A stretch of DNA of 64,000 nt from Turnera subulata. Taxonomy: Eukaryota > Streptophyta > Magnoliopsida > Malpighiales > Passifloraceae. The notes below the pieces were generated by a model. It saw only the letters and a list, made by a program, of their open reading frames with translations, was not told the DNA's origin and searched no databases. The DNA lies in the NCBI GenBank assembly GCA_028386065.3, contig JAKUCV010007268.1, forward strand, positions 1-64,000, written 5' to 3'. Both the position numbers and the translations under genes were made by a program. Shown piece by piece: positions 52,840-64,000 of this stretch (the stretch's first letter is position 1; each line of letters starts with the position of its first letter).

Positions 52840-55800
52840 AGGGACTTCATCGGGGGATACTCGCCCGAGACTTCCTCTGTCTCAAGTGGGGTGCTATGAG
52901 TGTAACGAAGTTAGGCGCTACCGATATGCTTGTCCCAAGTTGGGAAGATCTGGAGGTACAACACCTACTCAGATAGTGCAAGCTTCTGTTGCCAGTGTTC
53001 CTAGTGGTTCTGGAGTTGGCCGAGGCCGAGGATGTGGAGCTGTTCCTGCTAGAACCCAGTCAGCCATGAACCAGAGTGCAGCGGTGCCAAGAGCATTTGT
53101 TATCACTGCTGATAAGGATCCAGAGAATGTCGATGTCATAGCAGATACTTTTACAGTCTTTGGTAGTACTGCATATACTTTGATTGATCCTAGTGCTACG
53201 CATTCTTTTGTCGCGCAAAGTTTTGCAACACAACACAACTTTACGGAAGAAAATTTAACTTGTCCGATGAGGGTTAGGTTACCTGCGGGTATAGTGGTCA
53301 GATTAACCCATGTGTGCAGAGACGTTTCTCTCTCGTTCGACAATGAGGTTTTTCTTGCATGGTTAGTTGTGATGGACATGGGAGGTTTCGATATCATCCT
53401 AGGAATGGATTGGTTGTCGAGGTACAGTGCTCTGGTAAACTGTCGGACCAAGGAAGTGCTGTTGACTTCTGATGGTGGACGACAGGTTCTGTTGATAGGT
53501 ATTGGGAGAGTTGCTACTACATGTAGTATTTCTGCTAACCAGGATGTTGGAATGAAGCCGCATGGTCCAGATGCCTTGTTGACTCACATCAAGGGCAAAG
53601 ACGTTCAGACTCCGGTTTTGGGGGACATCATAGTTGTCAAAGAATTTCCAGATGTATTTCCGAAGGATTTACCAGGATTGCCACCTGACAGGGAAGTTGA
53701 GTACACTATCGACTTGATACCAGGAGTGACACCTATTTCGATGGCACCGTATCGGATGGCGCCGACAGAACTCCAGGAATTAAAGAAACAGTTGGATGAT
53801 CTATTAGAGAAAGGTTTCATCAGGCCTAGTACTTCACCTTGGGGATCACTAGTCCTCTTTGTGAAGACGAAGGATGGTAGTTTGCGGATGTGTGTGGACT
53901 ACAAAGTGACGGTGAAGAACAAATATCCGCTTCCCAGGATTGATGATCTTTTCGATCAGTTATAGGGAGCTACTATGTTTTCCAAGATTGATCTTCGGTC
54001 TGGATATCGCCAAGTCAAGATTGCAGAGAAGGACATACCGAAGACAGCCTTCCGCACTCGGTATGGTCACTTAGAGTTCACAGTGGTTCCTTTTGGCTTG
54101 ACCAATGCACCTGCAGTTTTTATGTGCTTGATGCACTTGGTCCTGAATGAGTTCTTGGATAAGTTCGTGGTAGTTTTCATCGACGATATTTTGATATACT
54201 CCAAAAACAGGGAAGAACATGAAGAGCACCTGAGAGTGGTACTACAGAGAATGCGAGAGAAAGAGTTGTATGCCAAGTTCAGCAAGTGCGAGTTCTGGCT
54301 TAAAGAAGTTGCATTCCTTGGACATGTTGTATCCGGGGATGGGATTAAGGTTGACCCTGCTAAAGTAAAAGCTGTTCTAGAGTGGGAGCCGCCCAAGACG
54401 GTACCCGAAGTCAGAAGTTTTCTTGGCCTTGCTGGATATTATCGGAGATTCATCGAAGGTTTTTCTTTGATAGCTAGTCCTATGACCAAGCTGTTGAAGA
54501 AAGATCAAGCATTTGTTTGGAGTGAAGCCTACCAGAAGAGTTTTGATGAACTGAAGAAGAAGTTGACATCAGCGCCAGTTTTAACAGTGCCTAAACCAGG
54601 AGTGGAGTATGTGTTGTTTTGTGATGCTTCAGGTCTTGGTTTGGGAGCAGTTCTAATGCAAGAAGGCCGAGTGATTGCTTATGCTTCGAGACAGTTGAGG
54701 CCACACGAGAAGAATTATCCGACGCATGATTTAGAGATGGCCGCAGTGATCCTTGCTTTGAAGATCTGGCGACATTATCTGTTTGGAGAGAGATGCCGGA
54801 TTTTCACAAATCATAAGAGTCTCAAGTACATCATGACTCAGAAGGAGCTTAACCTACGACAAAGACGTTGGGTTGAGTTGCTGAATGAATATGATTGTAC
54901 TATTGAGTATCACCCTGGAAAAGCTAATGTTGTAGCTGATGCTTTGAGCCAGAGACAACCAGAAGATGCTTCCATGACCTACTCGATATCCTCTCTTATC
55001 GAGTTAAGGAAGATGGGAGTTGATTTGTCAGTAGATGAGACAGGAGCTTTGTTGACACATATTGAAGTCAAGTCTAACCTGAGAGGCTGGATTGTGGAAC
55101 TACAAGATGGAGATTCCGACCTGATCAAGCTAAAGGAAGCAGTCCACAGTGGGAAAGAAGATAAGTTTCACATAGTAGAGGATAGTGCACTGATGCTGGG
55201 AAAACGTCTATGTGTACCCAGTGTTGGTGACCTGCGCAGTCAGATTCTGGAAGAAGGACATATGACGCCGTATGCTATGCATCCCGGGAGCACCAAGATG
55301 TATCAGGATTTGAGGAGTCATTTCTGGTGGCCGCGTATGAAGAAAGATGTAGCCGATTATGTTGCTAAGTGTATCACCTGCCAGCAAGTGAAAGCTGAGC
55401 ATCAGGCTCCAGCTGGGAAGATGAGATCGTTGACAGTGCCAGAATGGAAATGGGAGATGATCACTATGGATTTTGTGGTCGGATTACCATTAACTCGGAG
55501 ACAGCATGATGCTATCTGGGTTATCTTTGACCGACTTACAAAGTCAGCTCATTTTCTTCCCATGCGACAGACGGATACCCTAGATAAGTTGGCGAAGCAG
55601 TATGTTGCAGAGATTGTGAGGCTACATGGAATTCCTAAGTCCATAGTCTCAGACAGAGATCCGAGGTTTACATCACGGTTTTGGAAGAGTCTACAAACAG
55701 CTTTGGGTACGAAGCTGAGTTTCAGTACCGCTTTTCATCCTCAGACAGACGGACAGTCAGAGAGGACTATTCAGACGCTGGAAGATATGCTAAGGCTTGT

Positions 55801-56520
55801 GCTCTTAACTTCAGTGGGAGTTGGGATCAGTATTTGCCTTTAGCGGAGTTTGCCTACAGCAACAGTTTTCTTTCCAGTATTAGCATGCCACCGTTCGAAG
55901 CTCTTTACGGAAGGAAGTGCCGAAGTCCAGTTTGTTGGGATGAAGAAGGTCTTCGTTCGATCGTTGGTCCAGACTTGGTAAAGCAGACAATTGACAAGAT
56001 TCAGACAGTTAAGCAGAGTATGAGAGCAGCACAGGACCGACAGAAGAGCTATGCCGATAAGCATCGTCGTGAGATGGAGTACCAGGTGGGAGAAAGAGTT
56101 TTCCTCCGAGTTGCACCTTGGAAGGGTGTAATCAGATTTCGGGAAAAGAGGGAAGCTGAGTCCCAGATACATCGGACCGTATGAGATCATGGAAAGGGTT
56201 GGACCCTTGGCGTACAGATTATCCTTACCCGAGGAGTTGTCACGGATTCATGACGTGTTCCATGTTTCCATGTTGAGAAGATACAGATCAGATCCGAGCC
56301 ATGTGGTTACTACAGCAGATGTTGAGGTCGCAGAGGATCTTACGTATACAGAGTCGTCAGAGCAGATTCTTGTCTGGGAAGAGACAATTGAGGAACAGAG
56401 TTATTTCGATGGCAAAGGTTAAGTGGAGCAAGCACTCTGCGAACGAGTCTACGTGGAAAGTCGAGGAGCATATGAGTTCTCAGTATCCGCACTTGCTCAC
56501 AGCTTCAGAGTGAATTTCGG
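52840..56520 (+). pseudogene. Element A pol: protease, RT, RNase H, integrase, chromodomain, broken
   Basis: The frame 52886-53965 holds the protease and the start of RT. The protease active site reads DPSATHSF instead of DSGATHSF, so the catalytic triplet is lost. A TAG at 53963 interrupts RT, which resumes with [16 protein letters not shown] and keeps the catalytic [11 protein letters not shown]. RNase H has FCDASG and DLEMAAV but TNHKSLKY where TDHKSLKY is usual. Integrase keeps the HHCC region ([18 protein letters not shown]) and the D,D,E core ([16 protein letters not shown], the final E in [12 protein letters not shown]). Frame changes follow near 55795, 56145 and 56375. The C-terminus is a chromodomain-type tail (VKWSKHSANESTWKVEEHM). 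Confidence 0.94.
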
Positions 56521-56549
56521 GGACGAAATTCTTTTTAAGGTGGGTAGGC
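56512..56549 (+). promoter_or_regulatory. GAGGAC-type stem-loop and polypurine tract of element A
   Basis: GAATTTC-GGGGAC-GAAATTC (56512-56531) is a perfect 7-bp stem with a 6-base loop. TTTTAAGGTGGGTAGGC follows, directly before the LTR at 56550. Confidence 0.85.
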
Positions 56550-59048
56550 TGTAACAGCCCAGGTAAAAATTTCATTTTTACCGGGACTGTTTAAGTTAAT
56601 TTACAGTAATTTACCATTGAATTTTAATCTTGGGTAATTAAATTATGGTAAATCGAGCATTGGATTCAGAAACCGAGCCTTGTCCCACGTTCGGGATTTT
56701 TCTGCGGATTTCACGGACCAAAGTTGGAATTTTTCGGGTCCAGGAATCTTGAGAAAAGTCGGGTTTATCCTTGAGTTAACGGACCAGAAATAAAGATAAG
56801 TGGGTATACCAGATATTTTCTGGTCCAGGCGGGGTCACACTTCACATGCAGCATAGTAACTGCATAATTGAAGCTCAATTATTCAGCTGCCTCTTCCTGT
56901 TATACCTGTGATTAACCAGTTGTTTTTCAGCCTATAAAATTAATTTTTTTCTTCTGCCTACCCAGTGCACCTCATCGCCTCCATCACCATACTCCTCTTC
57001 TTCATTTCCCTCTGCCCAGCTTCTGCCCAGCTCTTCTGCAACCTTAGAAACCTGTAAAGAAAAAAAAAAAAAAGCAACACACACCCACAGCCTACACGCC
57101 ACCGTTTCACCCATCTTCTTCTTTTTTTTTCTTTTCTTTTCTCCTCCCCGAGCCACCACACACCGGCCGAGAACCACCCACCCGAGGCCACCTCGCCACC
57201 ATTCCCTCCTTCTCTTTTCCTCCTCCTCTCGCCGGCCGCCCTCCCTACAGCTCGCCATCGCTGCCGAGACGAGACGAACCCGACGAGCAGCCCATCGAGT
57301 CGTCTCCTTCGTCCCGTGACAGCCGACCACCGAGTTGCACACAGCGCCGCCGCCTCCCTTCATCACCGTCTTGCCCGTAGCCGGCCTCCACGCGTCGCCT
57401 GCGCCGTCCTCACGCCGTCGCGCCGCTCGTTCCGCTCGTCGCCTCGCGTCGCCGGCCGTTGCATCAAGGTGAGCACGACTTGGTTGCGTGAGACTTGACC
57501 CGTTTCGTGGTCGGGTCGCGACCTGGGTCTGAGCCTTGGGCCTCGCGGGTTCTGGGCCGGGTGTGGCTTGGGCCTGCTGTGGTCTGGGCTTTGACCTGGG
57601 CCTGGTTTTGGGTTTGGGCTAGGTTTTGGATATGGCTTTGGCACCATTGGCCCAATCCAAAATTTAATTAAAAAAAGAAAAAAAAGAGAGAATAAAATCT
57701 GGAAAAAAATATAATGGAAAGGAAAATTTATTTTGGAAAATACTATAAGGTATATATATCATATGGAAGAAAAATAATAATTTGTAGAAATAATATTTTA
57801 GAAAGTACATACTTTTGGAATAATTCTGGAAAGGGTATTATCAAGGTAATAAAATACCGGAATAATATCCGGGTATAGGTATAAGTATAGAATGGTATTT
57901 TGGCACTTGAAATAAATGGTGAATGATGATGATAATGGAAAATTAACCGAGGGAGTAACCAAGCCGAGTTTATATTTAATTTTCGGAACACAGTATTAGC
58001 ATGGCATTAGCATATCATCTTATGTGTGCATATTATTTGATTGATATAGGAGCTGGTAACGAACAGTTTGCTGAGGAACCGGACTTGGAGTCTATTGAAC
58101 AATTCCATAATTGAGTAATCGGCTAAGGTGAGGATGGATAACCTTTGTTATGTTGCCTGTAATACTTGTGTGCTTTGTTGTTTGATTGAACTGCTGAATT
58201 GTTAATTGTTGGCTGTTTGACTGCTGATGTTGGATTATGATATTGAATCTGTTGATGCTATGCTGAGATTGATGTTGAACTTTTGACTGTGGGTAATCGT
58301 GAAAAGGTTAGTGGAAATTGGAAATTGATTGGAGATGATGATATATTTGTCACGTGGAAAGTAGTGGTACGACCCGATGGTTTGAAAATTAATTTTGGGA
58401 TGCTATGGTCGGTTACTTGGTTGGCATGTCGATGCCTGTGGTTGGGGTATACCGAATACCCAGTGGAGAATTAATTGATAACCTGGTACGACCCTAGCTT
58501 GTCCAGTGACGGGGGCCTGGAAAATAAAATTGGAAATTATGTTAAATATTCTTTTGGTCTTGGCTTAGTCTTATTTGAGATGTGCTGTTGATTTGCTTTA
58601 CTGTATTATGGTTGCTTGCATATCACTGTTTATCCTTCGTCGGTGAGCACTTCGGACTCACCCCTTGCCTGCGGGGTTTCATCCCGTAGGTTAAGTTGTT
58701 TCGTAGTTCAGGTACGACGTTCGATGGCTGCTGCTTTCTTCTCCACCTCACTCCGGATCCATACCTCCGCTGCATGTGCATATAAGTCTTTCGCTGCTGT
58801 GTTATATATGTTGCTGTGTTGCTGCTTTCCTATTTGTTTATGATGATGTTTATACTGGATATGCTGCTGCTGTTTAGCTAGTGTGTGATTTGAATAATGG
58901 TCCCCGTATATGGGTGACGGATGATGTTTCTGTTGTATTTGGATTTACTGTCTAGTATTTTGACTGTGATGTACTGTCTGTTCTATCAATAAGAATAGTT
59001 TCGGCACGTGTTTACTGTGTTACGGTAAATACGGGTCGGGGCGCTTCA
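56550..59048 (+). repeat. Element A 3' LTR
   Basis: 2499 bp. It aligns with the 5' LTR throughout, except for a ~165-bp segment missing after the first GGGTATACCGAATACCC hairpin (between 58466 and 58468), plus small indels. Confidence 0.95.
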
Positions 59049-59053
59049 TAAAC

Positions 59054-61959
59054 CATCAAATAGGAAATATTACCATCGGAAAGAATTTAATATATGCTAT
59101 ATATGGTATAAAACATTGTTGTAGTATATATACATATAAAAACGAGAATTATAGATAGAATAAAATAATAGCAATACCATAGCTCGTTATAAAATATAAC
59201 GGTTATTTAATAATATAACAATTCAAAACTTGTACATACTAAGTAGATAGATTTAATATATAACAAGATCATTGGACTGGAATATTATCACTATTAATAT
59301 TTCAAAGTATTATTTCTGGTAATAAAATATTTCTGATAAATTAATAAAATATAATTAAGCCTTAAAATAATCTTGCACGGGTTATATGTAAGAATAAAAT
59401 CGATAGAAATAATTGATATGAAACTAATATTAATTTAGCCCAAAATAAACTCATATATATAGCCAAAAATATAAATTAAGATCTATAATTATTTAGCCGA
59501 TGAAAGTATAGGTAGTAGTAATATTTATATGAGAATGAAATTGATAAATAAACAAGGTATGGGCCTATTATCATTTAGTCCAGAGGAACGGTAATTAAAC
59601 GTATTAGAAGCGTAATAACATAATTAAGAAATTAAGCCCAGGGGAGCTTCACTTGCGTTTAGTCCATCGGAGAAAATAATAAAACAACTTCGAATTCAAT
59701 AAATAAAAGACTTAATTAAATTAGAAATTATGAGCATTTATTTATAATTAGCCCAATTAAAATAGATAAAATCAGAAATTAAATTCAATGGGACTTTTAC
59801 GAGCCCAGGTAAACGTAAATACAATTAAAACGGAAATTTAAATACTATGGGCCTTTTTAATAGCCCAATTGGAAAATTAAATAAAAGCATAAAGTAAATA
59901 AGTGCATAAAGTTCAATTAAAGCATAATAAAATAAAAGCATAAAAACATCAATAAAGCTTAAATTAAATTGCATAAAATAAAATCATTGATTAATATTAT
60001 TTAAGTTAATTAATCTTTTAATTAGTCGCCGTTTAATGTCTGAGTCCGTTTAATATCGTTCAGGTTCGATTTATGATGCATAAGGGTTCAAGGCTCGGGT
60101 TTTACCCAAAGGTCTGTTTTCGAGTTCGAAGGAAAATTCCCGAGACTGCCGGATTCTTGCCGGAATCCGGCCAAGGTACTGTTCACAGTGGTTCTCAAAA
60201 CACGCACTGCTCAGTAGTACTGCCCGCCACCCAACAATGCTTCTATACCACCAAATAGAACCACCAAAGAACCAATCAGCAAAACCACCACCATACCCAC
60301 GGCAACCCAACAACAACAACAACGACATCGACAGAACACAAACAACAAAGCAAGACCCGATTAGTTCAAACACTCAACAATCGGGTTAAGGAAGGAAGGA
60401 AAAAGAGGAGGGGTACAGATCGTCGCCGAATCTTACCCACACGACGGTGACGACGACGGCAGATCGAAGGCAAGGAAGGGTTACGCGAGCAGCAGCTTGC
60501 CCCTACGGCGTCTTCGGCTTCGATTGTGAGTAGTGAGCGATTTCGGTCCTGCTGCTGGCTCAGAGGCGGCGGTGTCTGGAAGATCGGGGCGAGTTGGTTC
60601 ACCCTCGGCAGCGGCAGCTCTTGTTGCAGGGGAGGCGGCACGGCGACAGCGCAATCCTGGCCTCGCTGGTGGTCGCGAGCAGAGCAGGGGCGGCAGTGTC
60701 ATGATTTGCAGAGGAGGAGGCGACTCACGACGACGACAACCTGAAAATCGGAGGCGGCAGGGCGGCAATCAAGATGAATAAGGGGGGGGGGGAAGGAGAT
60801 CTACACGGCGGTAGCTTCGTCTCTTCTGCCGCAGCAGAGGGGGAAAACAGCGGCGCGGTGGTGACGCGGCAGGAGGAGAGGAAGGGGAGATCGTGTCCTA
60901 GGCACGATGGAGGCTTGAGCTCTGTCCCGGCGGTGATGTCGAGCTCGTCGTAGCGGCGGCAACGTCGCTTGGCTGTTGTGGCCGTGGAGGTGTGAGGCGA
61001 GCAGAGGAAAGGAAAAAGAAGGGAAAGGCAGAGGGGGTGGCGGTAAACAGCAGAGAGAGAGGGGAAAAAGAAGAAGAAGCAGGGAGGAGGTGTTGCGGTC
61101 GAGGGCAGAGAAGGAAAAGGAAAGCGAGAGGGAGAGGAGAGGCCTGAAAAAAAAAATGGCAGGGGGAGGTCAAAATAAAGGAGAGAAAAGGGGAAGAAAA
61201 CAAAGAAGAAATAAGGAAGAAAAGATAGGGGTGGGGACGCCGGTTTGAAATTGCAGCCTGAGAAGAAGAAAAATAAAGGAAGAGACAAGGCGAGCACAGG
61301 GAAGAGTAGAAAAACCGGGAAAGAGAAGGAAAAGGAAAGAAGAAAAAGAAAGGAAGGAGAAAAGAAAAGAAGAGTGGCCACGTGGCAAGCCATGATTGGC
61401 CGGATCGGATTTTTATGTCGGGATTACGTGATCGCAGGAGTATTCTCGTCTTTCGTTTCGAGTCCGAAAATACGACTTGGGCTCGGAAAATCCGATTAAT
61501 ATCTCGGAGCGTCGTCCAAGTCTCGGATTTGAAAACCGTGGCTCGGTTAACGAAAGATACTCCAAAACGCGTATCGGTATTAAACATTGTGTTTAACATT
61601 TTAACTTAATCTTTGTAAAGCATAAACATAATTTAACATTTTTTTTCTTTTATAAAATTCAAAATAAATCTCCAAAGATTAATTTATTAAATATCATGGG
61701 AATAAAAGATGAAAATTCTTTTTAACTTATAATTAGTAAATTGTTGCCACAAAAATATCCCGGCAAAGTATTATTATAAATGTTGATTATGAAAATAATA
61801 ATATTGGTAACAGTATTAACAATAATGTTAATTTTGAGAGTTGTAAAAATAATAGTGAAAATATTGAAAATTGACTAGAATTGGTAAAATTTTATTAACC
61901 ATCGTAAAAGTCAAAACAACTTGGTAAAAATCACGAAAATTTTTACCCGGGTCGTTACA
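59054..61959 (-). repeat. Element B 3' LTR, second segment
   Basis: It continues the LTR split by element A and ends with plus-strand GGGTCGTTACA, the complement of TGTAACGACCC, which is clearly related to the TGTAACAGCCC start of element A. It is AT-rich at first, then GC- and CT-rich (60370-61400), the position expected for the LTR leader. The proline-, serine- and phenylalanine-rich frames there are compositional. Confidence 0.85.
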
Positions 61960-63197
61960 TTCTACCCTCCTTAAAGGAATTTCATCCTCGAAATTCACAC
62001 CGTAATCCAACAATCCCAGAAACCTCTGATCATCAATCCTTCCACAATTCATCAAATCTATAAACTCCAAATTATCTCCCATCAATCATAATTAAATTCC
62101 CAAATAAATTTTCCAGATTATAACCCGCTAACCATGTCGATCATTACCTCAAAATTCATTTCTAACATAATTATCCGTCAAATAATTTTTCTTTCTTCCT
62201 TCAAAATCCACCGAAATTAGCAAAGATCATAACTTCGATTATAGCTCTTTAAATAATACCTCGAATCATCAAATCGTCAAATTCTTTTTTTTTTTTTAAG
62301 ATTGAATCACCAATTTCATCAAATCATCGAATCCTCTTTTTTATTAAAAGATTAAATCACCTCTGACATCAAGAATTCCATGATCATTAATCCAATCCTC
62401 AAATCAAGTTATCACATCACAAACAACTTTAGTATCCAAAATCATCAAATCACCAACCCATTTCTTAAAGAAAATCGAATCATCTCCAAAATCATTAGAA
62501 TTTTCCAAGAATATCAATCCAATCCTCAGCTCAAATTATCACATCATAAACAAAACAGTACCCAAAAGTCACCACTTTATCACGTCATAATCAAAACAGT
62601 ACTCAAAAATCATCATTTCCCACTTCCTCAAGGTCTTATAATATCATATCATCACTTAAAGATATAACAACCAAACCCAAAATCAAATCTTGTTCTGTCG
62701 AAACTCCCGATGCACGGATACAACATGGTAGGCTTTTTTTTACCTTCTCAAGGTCTCTTTATCTCACTGCTCTTCCCGGGCAACGACCATGTCTAAACTT
62801 TATAATAAAATCTTTAATAATATTTCATCATCAAAATCATAAAACTTTCCAAAAACAGCGGTTACATCTTATAAACACATTTAACCCACAGCCAAAGCTG
62901 TAAATGTCATTTGTCAAACTCAAGCTTTAAAAACTTATCTTTCCAAAATTTGGAATCAACAAATCAACAATATCGTAAAGTACTGAAATACGGATAACTT
63001 GTCTTCCAGCTGTATTTATAAGAAAGAATGCTCACATGTGAATGCTCTACAGCAAGCTGGCGTCCCTCGACTGGATCCATTATATGGTACCTGTCTGTGT
63101 GATTATGTATGCATCATGTTAATCATGTGGAGCGAGCTATGCATAACAAACAAGCATAATAACACCCAAGGACCTACCGCCCGCTCCGCTACCAAAA
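61960..63197 (-). other. Residual interior of element B
   Basis: 1.24 kb bounded by a polypurine tract with a GAGGAT stem-loop (61977-61996) on one side and the tRNA-Met primer site on the other. It is AT-rich, with many ATCA and AAATC repeats between 62250 and 62660, and encodes no recognisable protein. Confidence 0.8.
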
Positions 63198-64000
63198 TGA
63201 AACACCCCGACCCGAATTTACCCAAATCACAGTGATTACCGAACAACAGTGCCGACACGTGGCATCAATAGTAAATACAATAGAAAATCCGGCCCAACGG
63301 CCCAATCACAATATCATATCTCCGACCTCGGGAATCTCATTAACAATAGCACAGCGGAAGCATTTATAGTCACAATGTAAACATATGCAAAACCCGATGC
63401 AGTCTAATGGATCCTAGTCCTTCCCGAGGGGTGCGCAGCAGCTTGCCTCGTACGTTCCTGTATCACAAACAACTCAACCTACGGGATGAAAGCCCGCAGG
63501 CGAGGGGTGAGTCCGAAGTGCTCACCGACCATGGATAAACAGAGATATGCAGGCAACCGTAATACTGTAAAGAAATCACATGCAAAACAAAAGTACATCT
63601 CAAACAAGACTGAGCCAAGGTCAAAAGAATATCTTTTATTATTACCAATTTTATCTTCTGGGCCCCGTCACTGGACAAGCTAGGGGTCAGAGCTGGATAT
63701 CAACATATTTCGGGTGCCAGACCAAAACCAAGAGAACCCAGGGATCGACATCCCAAAATAGTAACCCAGGGATAGACATCCCAAAATACTAACCCAGGGA
63801 TAGACATCCCAAATAAATCAACGGGATAGACATCCCAAGCATAGACATGCTTACCACAAGTAACCCAGTTCATTGCCACCACTATACAGTCTTTACCCAT
63901 CGAGTCGTACCACTACTTTCGTTGTGACATTAAAGTTGTAAACACAAGTTCCAATTATCCAAGTTCCATTTCCAGTATCCATTATCAATTATCCACGGTC
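63198..64000 (-). repeat. Element B 5' LTR, cut by the window edge
   Basis: Starts TGAAACACCCCGACCCG and parallels 47688-48493 with few changes, including the leader block (63477-63530) and the mini-hairpin array (63741-63856). Confidence 0.9.

Larger units (their letters stand above)
49109..59053 (+). mobile_element. Element A: complete Tekay-like Ty3/gypsy chromovirus nested in element B
   Basis: LTRs at 49114-51777 (2664 bp) and 56550-59048 (2499 bp) have ends TGTAACAGCCC and GGGGCGCTTCA. A perfect target-site duplication TAAAC lies at 49109-49113 and 59049-59053. The primer site TGGTAGCGGAGC (51781-51792) is 10/12 to initiator tRNA-Met. The polypurine tract TTTTAAGGTGGGTAGGC (56533-56549) abuts the 3' LTR. 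Gag, protease, RT, RNase H, integrase and a C-terminal chromodomain follow in the Ty3/gypsy order. All structural parts are present but the genes carry stops, frameshifts and lost catalytic residues. Confidence 0.96.
47688..64000 (-). mobile_element. Element B: Tekay-like LTR retrotransposon without coding interior, runs off the window
   Basis: The minus-strand 3' LTR runs 47688-49113 and resumes at 59054-61959 after removal of nested element A, giving about 4332 bp. The interior is only 61960-63197. The 5' LTR starts at 63198 (TGAAACACCCCGACCCG on the plus strand, as at 47688) and runs past 64000. Interior landmarks are a polypurine tract beside the 3' LTR (minus-strand AAGGAGGGTAGAA, 61960-61972) and a tRNA-Met-type primer site (minus-strand TGGTAGCGGAGC, 63183-63194). 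No gag or pol is seen, so this is a LARD-like derivative of the Tekay/Del lineage. Confidence 0.88.

Noticed and set aside
60725..61599. Open frames of over 200 codons on the minus strand
   Set aside because: They encode low-complexity Phe/Pro/Ser stretches in a CT-rich LTR leader, overlap in several frames, and show no domain or codon bias of a gene.

Overview
The window is nuclear DNA from a eudicot land plant; I cannot name the species. The evidence is AT-rich intergenic DNA, many short exons with GT-AG introns, three plant-type protein genes, and dense plant retrotransposons (Copia, Athila-like and Tekay-like Ty3/gypsy, LINEs, tRNA-derived SINEs). There is no bacterial, organellar or CRISPR signal.

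Genic half (about 7.7-34 kb). A DUF642 cell-wall protein gene (7846-9589, +, 3 exons, 371 aa) is followed by a peroxisomal-type M16 insulin-degrading-enzyme-like metalloprotease (12002-24767, +, 26 exons, 969 aa). Convergent to the latter is an SDN5-like DEDDh exoribonuclease (26960-33847, -, 14 exons, 594 aa). I derived every exon boundary by hand from splice sites and frame, and all three frames close exactly. Two introns appear to use GC donors: a strong GCAAGT site in the SDN5-like gene and a weak one in intron 1 of the protease. The three genes have no evident functional link.

Transposon regions. (1) 2.5-4.7 kb: a minus-strand Copia element with 0.2-kb LTRs, internally deleted so that the primer binding site runs almost straight into reverse transcriptase. 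(2) 34.3-45.3 kb: a minus-strand LINE split by a complete 8.9-kb Athila-like element (2.09-kb LTRs, TSD CATAG) that encodes only gag and protease. (3) 45.4-47.4 kb: a decayed plus-strand LINE and a SINE that itself hosts a small TIR element. (4) 47.7 kb to the window end: a minus-strand Tekay-like element (B) with 4.3-kb LTRs and only 1.2 kb of non-coding interior. Its first LTR is split by a complete 9.9-kb plus-strand Tekay-like chromovirus (A, TSD TAAAC) with a decayed gag-pol.

The most unusual signal is RNA-like structure in the retroelements. Stem-loops with a GAGGAC-type loop sit just before the polypurine tract in both the Athila-like and the Tekay-like elements, on unrelated stems. 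Mini-hairpins with a GTCG/GTCT loop and compensating stem changes occur in the LTRs of both Tekay-like elements, near a strongly conserved leader block. A family of ACAGGCT-N-AGCCTGT palindromes is scattered through the Athila-like element.
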